A stretch of 64,000 nt of DNA, taken from contig JAXLYP010000020.1 of assembly GCA_046351395.1 (NCBI GenBank), forward strand, positions 62,001 to 126,000, written 5' to 3'. The translations under genes were made by a program, and so were the position numbers. This document shows positions 35,071 through 43,170 of this stretch, one piece after another. Position 1 is the stretch's first letter; each line of letters opens with the position of its first letter. Source of the DNA: CAYYKK01 sp046351395 (GTDB lineage: Bacteria > Myxococcota_A > Polyangia > Polyangiales > Polyangiaceae). The notes below the pieces were generated by a model. That model did not search any database. It saw only the letters and a program-made list of their open reading frames with translations, and was not told the DNA's origin.

Positions 35071-36546
35071 TCACGGCTCGGCCGCGGCCGCAGGCGCCGC
35101 GGGCTTCTTCTTCGGCACCGGGATCTTCGTCGCGAGCGGGCTCTCGATCCCGAGCATCGTCTCGCGGAAGTGCAGGAAGATCGTCTGGACGACGCTCATC
35201 GCGGGCACCGCGAGCAGCGCGCCGGTGATCTGGAAGAAGTGCTCGCCGACGATCAGCGAGAACACGACGAGCACCGGGTGGATCTTCGCCTGGTCCCCGA
35301 TGATCTTCGGGTTCAGAAAGTTCGCCTCGATCTGATGGATCCCGATGATCCACGCGAGGACGGCGATGGCCGTGCCGGGGGACTGCGTGAGGCCGATCGC
35401 GACCGCGGGGATCGCCGAGAGGATCGAGCCGAAGATCGGGATGATCGAGCCCATCGCGGCGAGGATCGCCATGATCGGCCAGTACTTCAGCCCGAACATC
35501 CAGAAGCCGATCGCCGCGAAGACGCCGTTCATCACGCAAATGATGAGCTGGCCACGCACCACGCCCGCGAGCCCTCGCTCGAGGCGCCGGAGGAACCGAT
35601 CGAACGACGACCTCGACTCCTCCGCCACGAGGCTCCGGAAGAACCCGAAGATCTTCTCGTGCGTCAGCATGATGTAGCCCGCGAGCATCAGCGTCATGAA
35701 GAGCGTGAAGATGCCGCGCCACACCGCGCCCACGACCGCCTGCCCGACCTTGATCACCTCGCCCGTGTTCTCGGAGAGGTACTTCGTCGCGCGCGAGAGC
35801 GCCTTCGAAGCGAGCTTCGCGGTCGAGACGGGCTCCTTCTTCTCCTCGGGCTCGAGCCTCCACGTGTCGTCGCTCACGTGGCGGAATTGAACCTTGTCGC
35901 TGAGGTGGATCTCGTAGGTGTCGTCGCCGCGCTTCTTGATGACGAGCGCCGGCGGTGGCTCGTCGTCGAGGAGCGCACTCGCGCTCGTGCTCGGGATGGC
36001 GACGGGGGTGGGGCTCGCGCCGTCCGCGGGCGCGGCGCCGTCCGCGGGCGCGGCGCTGTCCGCGGGTGCCGCGTCCGGCGTGGGTGACGCGCCCTTGCCG
36101 GACCACTGGTTGAGCTTCCGATCAATCTCTGGGAGCCAACGCTCCTCGATGTATTTGATGCGGGCGGGCATGTCCGCCTGGATCTGCTTCGCCTCGCTCA
36201 CCATGCTCGGGATGATCAGCGCGAAGAACCCCGCGAGACCTCCGAGCGCCAGGATGTAGACGAGGAGGATCGCGACGAACCGGGGGACCCGCCGCCGCTC
36301 GATCCACATCACCGCGGGCGTGAAAATGAACGCGACGATGATCGCGAGGATGAACGGAAACAGCACGTCCGCCGACGCGATGATGACGGCGGTCGTGAGC
36401 ACGCCCGTGATGGTGAGGAAGATCCGGCGATGCCGCTTGCGCCGCGCGGGATCGACCACGACGACGCTCGGGCCAGGGTCCGTCGCCCCCCCGGGAGCCG
36501 GCGCCAGAGCCTCGGTCGGTGCGGCGGGCGGCGTCGACTCAGCCAT
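35071..36546 (-). CDS. AI-2E family (PerM-like) permease
   Basis: The 491-residue protein has about eight membrane segments in the arrangement of the AI-2E/UPF0118 family: two early helices, a long soluble loop, and a C-terminal cluster including P-A-V-A-I-G-L and H-Q-I-E-A-N-F-L-N-P-K-I-I-G. The loop (about residues 130-260) carries an extra Ala/Pro/Asp/Gly-rich repeat (P-A-D-G-A-A repeated) not seen in typical members. Substrate unknown; family members export small molecules or ions. Its start overlaps the HIT gene stop by 8 bp. Confidence 0.85.
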   Translation of the reverse strand: MAESTPPAAPTEALAPAPGGATDPGPSVVVVDPARRKRHRRIFLTITGVLTTAVIIASADVLFPFILAIIVAFIFTPAVMWIERRRVPRFVAILLVYILALGGLAGFFALIIPSMVSEAKQIQADMPARIKYIEERWLPEIDRKLNQWSGKGASPTPDAAPADSAAPADGAAPADGASPTPVAIPSTSASALLDDEPPPALVIKKRGDDTYEIHLSDKVQFRHVSDDTWRLEPEEKKEPVSTAKLASKALSRATKYLSENTGEVIKVGQAVVGAVWRGIFTLFMTLMLAGYIMLTHEKIFGFFRSLVAEESRSSFDRFLRRLERGLAGVVRGQLIICVMNGVFAAIGFWMFGLKYWPIMAILAAMGSIIPIFGSILSAIPAVAIGLTQSPGTAIAVLAWIIGIHQIEANFLNPKIIGDQAKIHPVLVVFSLIVGEHFFQITGALLAVPAMSVVQTIFLHFRETMLGIESPLATKIPVPKKKPAAPAAAAEP

Positions 36547-37060
36547 TCTTCGAGCCGATCGGCTTGTCGCCAGAGAAGTAGGGCGCGAGGTGGTCGCGCG
36601 TCGCGCTCAGCGCTTGAGGGACGACGCGCGCGTCCGCGATCACGGGCATGAAGTTCGTGTCGCCCGCCCACCGCGGCACGACGTGCACGTGAAGGTGCTC
36701 GGCGATCCCCGCGCCCGCGGTCGGGCCGAGGTTGATGCCGACGTTCAGGCCCTCGCACTTGAGCGCGCGCTTCAGGATCGTGACCGAGGTGCGCACGAGT
36801 TCGAAGAGCTCGACGTGCGTCTCCGCGTCGAGATCTTCGATAAGGTGCTGCACGTGCGCGGTGGGCATCACGAGCAGGTGCCCGGAGGCGAAGGGATACC
36901 GGTTCAACATGACGAACGTGCGCGCTTGCCGGTGGACGACGAGCCGCGCTCGAAGCTCCTCCTCCTCCGCGCTCGGGGCGACGCAGAACACGCATCCACC
37001 CGCGGACTTCGGTCCGAGGATGTAGTCGATCCTCCAAGGGGCCCAGAGCGGCGCGCTCAT
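36539..37060 (-). CDS. HIT-family nucleotide hydrolase/transferase
   Basis: From ATG 37060 the 173-residue protein contains the HIT signature H-L-H-V-H-V-V (catalytic His triad) and the typical N-terminal W-R-I-D-Y-I block with a C-x-x-C (G-C-V-F-C-V) that may bind zinc. The protein belongs to the Fhit/HIT group that splits nucleoside 5'-phosphoamidates or dinucleoside polyphosphates. A GTG at 37072 is an alternative start. Upstream TACCGT 10 nt before the start is a possible -10. Confidence 0.88.
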   Translation of the reverse strand: MSAPLWAPWRIDYILGPKSAGGCVFCVAPSAEEEELRARLVVHRQARTFVMLNRYPFASGHLLVMPTAHVQHLIEDLDAETHVELFELVRTSVTILKRALKCEGLNVGINLGPTAGAGIAEHLHVHVVPRWAGDTNFMPVIADARVVPQALSATRDHLAPYFSGDKPIGSKNG

Positions 37061-37117
37061 GTCGAGCCGCACGGTATCACACGGCGATCGGCGAGCGCGC
37101 CGGCGACGCGCGGAGCC

Positions 37118-37867
37118 TCACCAGGGCAGCGGGCCGCTCTCGTCCGAGAACGTGCCGGTCGGGCCGTCCGGGCCGAGCGTCGCGAGGCGGACCGCCTCGC
37201 GCGCCCCTTGCTCGACGGTGCGGGTCCCCTGGAACCGATTCAGATCCGTCGCCGTGAACCCGGGGCACGCAGCGTTCACCTTGATCCGCGTCGGCGCGAG
37301 CTCGTTCGCGAACGCGACGGTGAGCGCGTTCAGGGCCGTCTTGCTCGGCACGTACCCCACGCTGGGGATGCGGTACGGGTTCTTCGGGTCGCTCTGCAGA
37401 GTGAGCGAGCCCACGGAGCTCGAGACGTTCACGATCCGCCCGGCCGGCGCCTCGCGGAGGAGCGGCAGCATCGCCTGGGTCACGGCGACGACGCCGAACA
37501 CGTTCGTCTCGAACACGGCGCGCATTTCCGCCATCGACGCGACGCTCGGACGGCCAGCCTTGACGATCTCCTCGAACGACGCGTCCGCGGGTGCGATGGA
37601 CGAGATCGCCGCGTTGTTCACGAGCACGTCGAGCCGACCGAGCTCCTCCTGGATGCGCGCTGCTGCGGCCGCGATCGACGCCTCGTCCGTCACGTCGAGC
37701 TGGACGGCGCGCGCGTCCCCGCCGACGGCGCGCGCCGCGTCCTCGCCGCGCGCGAGATCGCGCGAGCCGAGGACGACGGTGAAGCCGCGGGCCGCGAGGT
37801 CCTTGGCGATCTGGAGACCGATCCCTTTGTTCGCCCCGGTCACGAGGGCGACGAGCTTTTCGTTCAT
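37118..37867 (-). CDS. Short-chain dehydrogenase/reductase, carbonyl-reductase-like
   Basis: The 249-residue SDR has T-G-A-N-K-G-I-G (cofactor), N-N-A-A (residues near 88), N-V-S-S-S catalytic Ser region and Y-V-P-S-K. The N-K-G-I-G form and the R-I-V-N-V-S-S segment are typical of the carbonyl/salutaridine-reductase-like SDR group, which usually use NADPH. It is divergently arranged with an AraC-type regulator and the 106-bp gap holds a four-half-site palindrome, so regulation by that AraC is very likely. Substrate unknown. Confidence 0.87.
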   Translation of the reverse strand: MNEKLVALVTGANKGIGLQIAKDLAARGFTVVLGSRDLARGEDAARAVGGDARAVQLDVTDEASIAAAAARIQEELGRLDVLVNNAAISSIAPADASFEEIVKAGRPSVASMAEMRAVFETNVFGVVAVTQAMLPLLREAPAGRIVNVSSSVGSLTLQSDPKNPYRIPSVGYVPSKTALNALTVAFANELAPTRIKVNAACPGFTATDLNRFQGTRTVEQGAREAVRLATLGPDGPTGTFSDESGPLPW

Positions 37868-37899
37868 GGCCGGGATCTGCGGCCGCGCGCGCCTCCGTC

Positions 37900-37941
37900 C
37901 TTGGCGATTCTTGGCGGAAGAACATGCCAAGAATGTCCAAG
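37900..37941. promoter_or_regulatory. 42-bp compound palindromic operator
   Basis: The interval reads CTTGG-N2-ATTCTTGGC-N10-GCCAAGAAT-N2-CCAAG; both the 9-bp inner and 5-bp outer arms are perfect inverted repeats and all four share a CTTGG/CCAAG core. It is centred between the starts at 37867 and 37974, the expected place for an AraC-type dimer or tetramer site controlling both divergent genes. Confidence 0.7.
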
Positions 37942-37973
37942 CGTCGCCCCTCGCGCCACGGTATCCCAGGGGC

Positions 37974-38777
37974 ATGGAAGCGACCGTCCCGCTCCCCGTC
38001 CTGGTGCCCGACGTGCGCGCGTTCCGTTGCACGAACGACGGGCTCCGCGCGTGCATCAAGGAGCACTTCGTCATCGGTCGAACCGAGCGCGGAAAGTCCG
38101 AGTGGTGGGCGCGCGGCAAGGTCTGGCGGAGCGGCCCGGGCTCGATCCAGGTGAAGGAGCCGGGCGACGTGCACCGGGACATCGCGCGCGACGGCCCGAC
38201 GACGTTCACGGTGATCGTGCTGCCGACGAGCGAGATCACGGACCTCCGAGCCGCGGGGAAGGTCGTGGGCCTCCCGCACCTCGAGCCTTCGGACGCGCGC
38301 GCCCAGCCGTTTCACCGCCTTCACGACGCCGTCGTCGGCGGCGCGGATCGCCTCTCCGTCGAGGTCGCGGTCGCCGAAGCCGTGGCGACGTTCGCGTCCC
38401 TCCAGGACGAGCGGTCGGCGCACAGCCGCCCGGTGCGCCGCGCGGTCGAGTACCTGCGCGAGCGCCTCGCGGATCCGATCTCGCTCGACGATCTCGCGCA
38501 CCACGCGTCCCTCGACAAGTTCCACCTCTGCCGCGCGTTCCGCGCGCAGATCGGCATGCCTCCGCACGCCTACCTCACGCACCTCCGCGTGATCCGCGCG
38601 AAGGCGCTCCTCAAGCAGGGCGTGCGCGCGACCGACGTCGCGCCGCGCGTCGGTCTCTACGATCAGAGCCAGCTCAACCGCCATTTCCGGCGCATCGTCG
38701 GGACCACGCCCGCGCGCTACGGCATCGAGAAGCAGAGCGAGGGCGCGCGCGGCCTCGGCTCGGTTCTTTCGCGCTGA
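37974..38777 (+). CDS. AraC-family transcriptional regulator
   Basis: The 267-residue protein has an N-terminal cupin-like effector half (about 1-130, with H-F-V-I-G-R and W-R-S-G-P-G-S-I-Q-V-K-E-P-G-D-V-H) and a C-terminal AraC DNA-binding domain: I-S-L-D-D-L-A-H-H-A-S-L-D-K-F-H-L-C-R-A-F, then A-T-D-V-A-P-R-V-G-L-Y-D-Q-S-Q-L-N-R-H-F-R-R and T-T-P-A-R-Y. Divergent from the SDR at 37118 and upstream of a second SDR at 38825. Probably autoregulated through the 37900-37941 palindrome. Confidence 0.9.
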   Translation: MEATVPLPVLVPDVRAFRCTNDGLRACIKEHFVIGRTERGKSEWWARGKVWRSGPGSIQVKEPGDVHRDIARDGPTTFTVIVLPTSEITDLRAAGKVVGLPHLEPSDARAQPFHRLHDAVVGGADRLSVEVAVAEAVATFASLQDERSAHSRPVRRAVEYLRERLADPISLDDLAHHASLDKFHLCRAFRAQIGMPPHAYLTHLRVIRAKALLKQGVRATDVAPRVGLYDQSQLNRHFRRIVGTTPARYGIEKQSEGARGLGSVLSR

Positions 38778-38811
38778 GGCGAAGCCCCTCGCGTCGGGCC
38801 CTCCGTCACAG

Positions 38812-38817
38812 TAGACC
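38812..38817 (+). promoter_or_regulatory. Putative -10 hexamer TAGACC, leaderless-type
   Basis: TAGACC is followed by 7 nt and ATG 38825; no Shine-Dalgarno sequence lies between. Confidence 0.25.
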
Positions 38818-38824
38818 AGCGGCC

Positions 38825-39619
38825 ATGATCCTCGATGGTTCGTGCACGGCGCTGGTGACAGGGGCGAACGGCGGCATCGGCGCGGCGATCGCGCGCGCCA
38901 TCCACAAGACGGGCGCGACGGTGTTGCTCTCGGCCCGCCGCCCGGAGGCCGTCGAGCCGCTCGCGAAGGAGCTCGACGCGCGCGTGATCCTCGCGGACCT
39001 CGGCGATCGCGACGCGGTCGCGCGCCTCGCGGACGACGCGGCCGCGGCGGACGTGCTCGTCGCGAACGCCGCGCTCCCGGCCTCCGGCCCCGCGCTCGGG
39101 TTCTCCGTCGAGCAGATCGATCGCGCGCTCGACGTGAACCTCCGCGCGAACATGATCCTGGGGCGCGTCCTCGCCGAGCACATGACGGCGCGCGGCCGCG
39201 GTCAGCTCGTGTTCATCTCGTCGATCGCGGGCAAGGTCGCGGCGCGGTACAGCGCGATCTACTCGGCGACGAAGTTCGGGATGCGCGGGTTCGCGCTCGG
39301 CTTGCGCGAGGATCTCGCGGGCACGGGCGTCGGCGTGACGACGATCTTCCCGGGCTTCATCCGGGACGCAGGCATGTTCGCCGAGACCAAGGTCGAGCTC
39401 CCGAAGGGGATCGGCACCCGCAGCCCGGAGGACGTGGCGCGCGCCGTGCTCCGCGCGATCGACAAGAACCCCGCCGAGATCTCCGTCGCGGCGTTCGAGC
39501 AGCGCTTCGCCGCCGTCCTCGGGTCGGTCGCGCCGGAGGCGCTCGCCTCCATGCAGAAGCTCTTCGGCGCCGACAAGGTCGGCGACCAGATGGCCGCCGC
39601 TCAGACCAAGCGGCATTGA
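38825..39619 (+). CDS. Short-chain dehydrogenase/reductase
   Basis: The 264-residue SDR has T-G-A-N-G-G-I-G, A-N-A-A, I-S-S-I-A-G-K catalytic Ser and Y-S-A-T-K. It is of the classical 250-residue type with a slightly longer C-terminus rich in Ala and Gln. N-terminal M-I-L-D-G-S-C-T-A-L-V is a good beta strand before the cofactor loop. It follows the AraC gene by 47 nt on the same strand; co-regulation is possible but it has its own -10-like hexamer. Confidence 0.85.
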   Translation: MILDGSCTALVTGANGGIGAAIARAIHKTGATVLLSARRPEAVEPLAKELDARVILADLGDRDAVARLADDAAAADVLVANAALPASGPALGFSVEQIDRALDVNLRANMILGRVLAEHMTARGRGQLVFISSIAGKVAARYSAIYSATKFGMRGFALGLREDLAGTGVGVTTIFPGFIRDAGMFAETKVELPKGIGTRSPEDVARAVLRAIDKNPAEISVAAFEQRFAAVLGSVAPEALASMQKLFGADKVGDQMAAAQTKRH

Positions 39620-39670
39620 GCGCCCCGCCAGGGCTATGCTGTGTCCGTTGACCATGCGCGGGGATGATCG

Positions 39671-41005
39671 ATGAGCGGAGTGACGGCCGGCACCGTCCTC
39701 GGCGGCGAGTTCAAGATCCTCGAACGACTGAGCTCCGGCGGGATGGGCACGGTCTACGTCGCCGAGCAGCTCTCCACCGGCGGGCGGCGCGCGGTGAAGG
39801 TGATGCGCCCCGAGCTCCTGTCGACGCCGCGGCTCCGCGAGCGCTTCGAGCAGGAGGCGCGGATCGGGGGGCGCATCGAGAGCGAGCACGTCGTCCAGAT
39901 CATCAGCGCGGGCGTGGACGAGGCGACGGCGACCCCGTACTTCGCGATGGAGCTCCTCGACGGCCGGGATCTGCTCGATCACGTCCGTCACCATGGGCCC
40001 ATCGCGTCCGGGGAGCTCGTCTCGATCGTGGAGCAGATCTGCCACGGCGTGAGCGCCGCGCATCGGCTCGGGATCATCCATCGCGATCTCAAGCCCGAGA
40101 ACATCTTCCTCTCGAAGTCGAGGCGCGCGCGCGTCCCCTTCATGGTGAAGGTGCTCGATTTCGGGGTCGCGAAGGTCGTCGCCGAGGCGAGCGCCGGGAC
40201 GGGGGCGGTGGGCACCCCGTTCTGGATGGCTCCCGAGCAAGCGGAGGTGCGGGGCGGTCGCATCGGCCCGCGCACGGACATTTGGGCGCTCGGGCTCATC
40301 GCGTTCTTCGCGCTCACGGGGAAGATCTACTGGCTCACGGCGCGAGATCCGAAGGTGCAAGTCGCGCTGCTCCTCCGCGAGCTCCTGATGGCGCCCATCG
40401 CGCCGCCCAGCGTCCGCGCGCGCGAGCTCGGCGTCGAACACCCGCTGCCCCCGGGGTTCGACGCGTGGTTCGCGAAGTGCGTCACGCGCGAGCCGATCGA
40501 TCGATTCGAGTCCGTCGAATTGCTCGAGGCGGAGCTCTGCGAGCTCCTCGGGCTCGATCCCAACCGGGTGGCAGAGAAGCGCCGGTCGATCGCCATGACG
40601 ACGCTCGACCGCCGCGCGACCGAGGCGCCCGCCGAGATGCCGACGAACGTCTTCCTGGATCAGATCGTCGCGCAGGTGCACGCCCCCGCCGCGCCCATGG
40701 CAAGAGCGCCGACCGTCCCCCCCGCTCCCCCTCCGCCGTTCGACGACTACCCGCCGCTCAGCGAGCCCCAGCGGATCTCGACCGCGCCCGACCACGGCCC
40801 CATCTCGACCCCCCCGCCGACGCAGCGTGACTCCGCAGCTCTCGAGGAGGTGCGAGCGATCGTCGAGGCGCGCGCCGGCGCCATCGAAGAGCAGGTCGTC
40901 CCGACTCCGACAGAGGCGAAGCGAGACAGGTGGGTCGTCTGGGGCGTCCTCGCGACGCTCGTCGTGCTCGGCGTGATTGGCGCGATCCTCGGTCTCATGC
41001 GCTAA
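39671..41005 (+). CDS. Ser/Thr protein kinase with C-terminal TM anchor
   Basis: The 444-residue kinase is complete: S-S-G-G-M-G-T-V-Y Gly loop, A-V-K-V-M Lys, H-R-D-L-K-P-E-N-I-F, D-F-G-V-A-K, and G-T-P-F-W-M-A-P-E-Q. A Pro/Ala-rich linker (about 320-415) leads to a C-terminal helix (W-V-V-W-G-V-L-A-T-L-V-V-L-G-V-I-G) and ends at L-M-R. The basic segment A-K-R-D-R before the helix suits an inside-to-outside anchor. A TATGCT hexamer lies about 30 nt upstream. A palindromic element (41065-41217) begins 60 nt after its stop. Confidence 0.9.
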   Translation: MSGVTAGTVLGGEFKILERLSSGGMGTVYVAEQLSTGGRRAVKVMRPELLSTPRLRERFEQEARIGGRIESEHVVQIISAGVDEATATPYFAMELLDGRDLLDHVRHHGPIASGELVSIVEQICHGVSAAHRLGIIHRDLKPENIFLSKSRRARVPFMVKVLDFGVAKVVAEASAGTGAVGTPFWMAPEQAEVRGGRIGPRTDIWALGLIAFFALTGKIYWLTARDPKVQVALLLRELLMAPIAPPSVRARELGVEHPLPPGFDAWFAKCVTREPIDRFESVELLEAELCELLGLDPNRVAEKRRSIAMTTLDRRATEAPAEMPTNVFLDQIVAQVHAPAAPMARAPTVPPAPPPPFDDYPPLSEPQRISTAPDHGPISTPPPTQRDSAALEEVRAIVEARAGAIEEQVVPTPTEAKRDRWVVWGVLATLVVLGVIGAILGLMR

Positions 41006-41064
41006 TCCGCGTCTTCCGAACGGGCCGAGCGCGGATGGGCTCGAGGCTCGAGCGCGAGTCCTTG

Positions 41065-41217
41065 AGGCGCGTCCGGAGACACTGTCGCATTCGGCCGACG
41101 CTGCGGGCCCGTGGCCGGCGCGACTCATCCCAGAAACTGGCGCCACCCTCCTCGTCGCGCCTGGGCGGGTGCGCATCGTGGCCCTCGCTGCAGACACTCG
41201 ATTTCCGGAACCGCCCT
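41065..41217 (+). repeat. Palindromic ~155-bp MITE/REP-like element, copy B
   Basis: This interval aligns over its whole length with the reverse complement of 60501-60659. Shared blocks include a perfect 19-mer at 41086-41104, G-G-C-G-C-G-T-C-C-G-G-A at the 5' end, CGTCGCGCC, and GCCCTCG-x-TGCAG near the 3' end. The ends are imperfect inverted repeats. It fills most of the 309-bp gap between the kinase stop and rpsA, is free of coding, and sits directly before the rpsA terminator. Confidence 0.8.
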
Positions 41218-41240
41218 GGCAGACAGAGGGCAGAAGAAAA

Positions 41241-41266
41241 GAGGCCCCGAGTCGCCTCGGGGCCTC
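41241..41266 (-). terminator. Rho-independent terminator of rpsA
   Basis: A perfect 11-bp stem (GAGGCCCCGAG / CTCGGGGCCTC) with a 4-nt loop is followed on the minus strand by TTTTCTTCT. It lies 49 nt after the rpsA stop codon. Confidence 0.9.
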
Positions 41267-41314
41267 CTTTCACTCTCGACATTCACTCTCGGCGGACAGC
41301 CGGGAGCGACCGAC

Positions 41315-43042
41315 TCACTTCACGTCGATCTTGCCTTCGAGCTTCTGCTTGATGAGCTCGCCGATGCTGGCGGCGGCCTTCGGGCCGTCGTCGTTGTGGC
41401 GGTGCTTCTGCGTGGTCTGCGGGCGCTCCGCGCCGATGTTCTTCATCGACAGGAAGAGCCTGCGATCGATCGTGTCGACGCTCGTGACCTCGCAGCGGAC
41501 CTTGTCGCCCACCTTGATCTTGTTGCCCTCGGGCTCGTCCACGTCCTGCGACGGGATGAGGCCCTCGACGCCGTCACGCAGCTTCACGAACACGCCGTAC
41601 TCGACCACGCTGAGGACCAGCGCGTCGTCGAACACGCGCCCGAGCGGGAACTCGGTGAGCATGCTCGGCCACGGGTCGTCCCACAGCTGCTTGATGCCGA
41701 GGGAGACCTTCTTCTCGTCGTGGTTGATCGAGAGGATGATCGCCTCGACGTCGTCGCCCTTGTGGTAGAGCTCCGACGGGTTGTTGACCCGCACGGTCCA
41801 CGAGAGATCGCTCTTGTGCACCATGCCGTCGACGCCGTCTTCGATCCCGACGAACACGCCGTAGTCCGTGATCGAGCGGACCTTGCCGCTGATCTGCTTG
41901 CCCGGATCGTACTTGTCGGTGAAGAGCATCCAGGGATCGGGCTCGAGCTGCTTCAAGCCGAGCGAGATGCGCTTCGCGCGCGCATCCACCTCGAGGACCT
42001 GGCACTCGATCTCCTGACCGACCTCCAGCATCTTCGACGGGTGCTTGACCTTCTTGCTCCAGCTCATCTCGCTGACGTGGATGAGACCCTCGACGCCCGG
42101 CTCGAGCTCGACGAACGCGCCGTACTGCTGCTCCGGGATCGACGTGACCTTGCCGCGGACCTTCTTGCCCGGCGGGTACGCCTCTTCGGCGTGGTTCCAC
42201 GGATCCTCTTGCGTCTGCTTGAGGCCGAGGGACACGCGCTCCGTCTCGGGGTTGTACTTGAGGACCTTCACCGTGACCTGATCGCCGACGTTGAACACCT
42301 CGTTCGGGTGGTTCACGCGGCCCCAGGACATGTCCGTGATGTGGAGCAGACCGTCGATACCGCCGAGGTCGACGAACGCGCCGTACTCGGTGATGTTCTT
42401 GATCGTGCCCTGCACCACCATGCCCTCGGTGAGGGTCTGGAGGGTCTTCTGCTTCATTTCGTCGCGCTCGCGCTCGAGCAGGACGCGGCGAGACAACACG
42501 ATGTTGCCGCGCTTCTTGTTGAACTTGATGACCTTGAAGCTGTAGGTCTGGCCGATCAGCTTGTCCAAGTTGCGGATCGGGCGGAGGTCGACCTGCGATC
42601 CGGGGAGGAACGCCTTCACGCCGCCGCGGATGGTGACCGAGAGGCCGCCCTTCACGCGCTGGCTGATCGTTCCGTCGATGAGCTCGTCCGCCTCGCAGGC
42701 GTTCGAGATCTCATCCCAGACCTTCATCTTGTCGGCCTTCTCCTTCGACAACGTCACGAGGCCGTCGTCGTTCTCGCGGCTCTCGATGTAGACGTCGACC
42801 TTGTCGCCGGCAGCGACCGTCGTGTTGCCGGTGGCGTCGGCGAACTCGCGGAGCGCGATGACGCCTTCGCTCTTGCCGCCGATGTCGACGACCACGTGGT
42901 CGCGGCCGACAGAGACGACGGTTCCTACGATGATCTCCCCTTCGCCGCCGAAGTCGCCGTCGGCGATGCTCTGCTCGAAGAGGGCGGCGAAGCTGTCGGC
43001 CATGGAGCCGGAGTCGCCGCTGGTGTTGGTGGTTTGGGTCAT
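41315..43042 (-). CDS. rpsA: 30S ribosomal protein S1
   Basis: The 575-residue protein holds six S1/OB-fold domains (about 36-105, 120-190, 205-275, 290-360, 375-450, 463-530), the full bacterial number. Repeats 3-6 show the typical G-x-V-x-x-I-T-x-Y-G-A/V-F-V ... G-L-I/L-H-x-S-x-M/L-S-W pattern, and the linkers contain L-G-L-K-Q. S1 binds mRNA leaders on the 30S subunit and aids initiation on structured messages; leaderless transcripts, which appear common in this window, do not need it. Clear own promoter at 43094-43122 and terminator at 41241-41266 indicate a single-gene unit. Ends with K-L-E-G-K-I-D-V-K. Confidence 0.97.
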   Translation of the reverse strand: MTQTTNTSGDSGSMADSFAALFEQSIADGDFGGEGEIIVGTVVSVGRDHVVVDIGGKSEGVIALREFADATGNTTVAAGDKVDVYIESRENDDGLVTLSKEKADKMKVWDEISNACEADELIDGTISQRVKGGLSVTIRGGVKAFLPGSQVDLRPIRNLDKLIGQTYSFKVIKFNKKRGNIVLSRRVLLERERDEMKQKTLQTLTEGMVVQGTIKNITEYGAFVDLGGIDGLLHITDMSWGRVNHPNEVFNVGDQVTVKVLKYNPETERVSLGLKQTQEDPWNHAEEAYPPGKKVRGKVTSIPEQQYGAFVELEPGVEGLIHVSEMSWSKKVKHPSKMLEVGQEIECQVLEVDARAKRISLGLKQLEPDPWMLFTDKYDPGKQISGKVRSITDYGVFVGIEDGVDGMVHKSDLSWTVRVNNPSELYHKGDDVEAIILSINHDEKKVSLGIKQLWDDPWPSMLTEFPLGRVFDDALVLSVVEYGVFVKLRDGVEGLIPSQDVDEPEGNKIKVGDKVRCEVTSVDTIDRRLFLSMKNIGAERPQTTQKHRHNDDGPKAAASIGELIKQKLEGKIDVK

Positions 43043-43093
43043 GGTTGGGGGTTGATTCCTTCTTCCGGCTGCTTTGCGCAGCGGGAGCGGGGT

Positions 43094-43122
43094 GGTCTAG
43101 TCGCCTGCAAAGGGCGTGTCAA
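43094..43122 (-). promoter_or_regulatory. Sigma-70 promoter of rpsA
   Basis: On the minus strand a perfect TTGACA (43117-43122), a 17-nt spacer and TAGACC (43094-43099) lie about 52 nt upstream of the rpsA ATG. Confidence 0.75.
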
Positions 43123-43170
43123 CGGAGCGACTGCCCGTCTCGCGCGGCTCGACCGCACCGGAACGGGGGC

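Noticed and set aside
36320..38824. Long plus-strand open frame upstream of the SDR at 38825
   Set aside because: It crosses the AI-2E, HIT and SDR genes of the other strand and the AraC gene in another frame; only its last 264 codons are a real protein.
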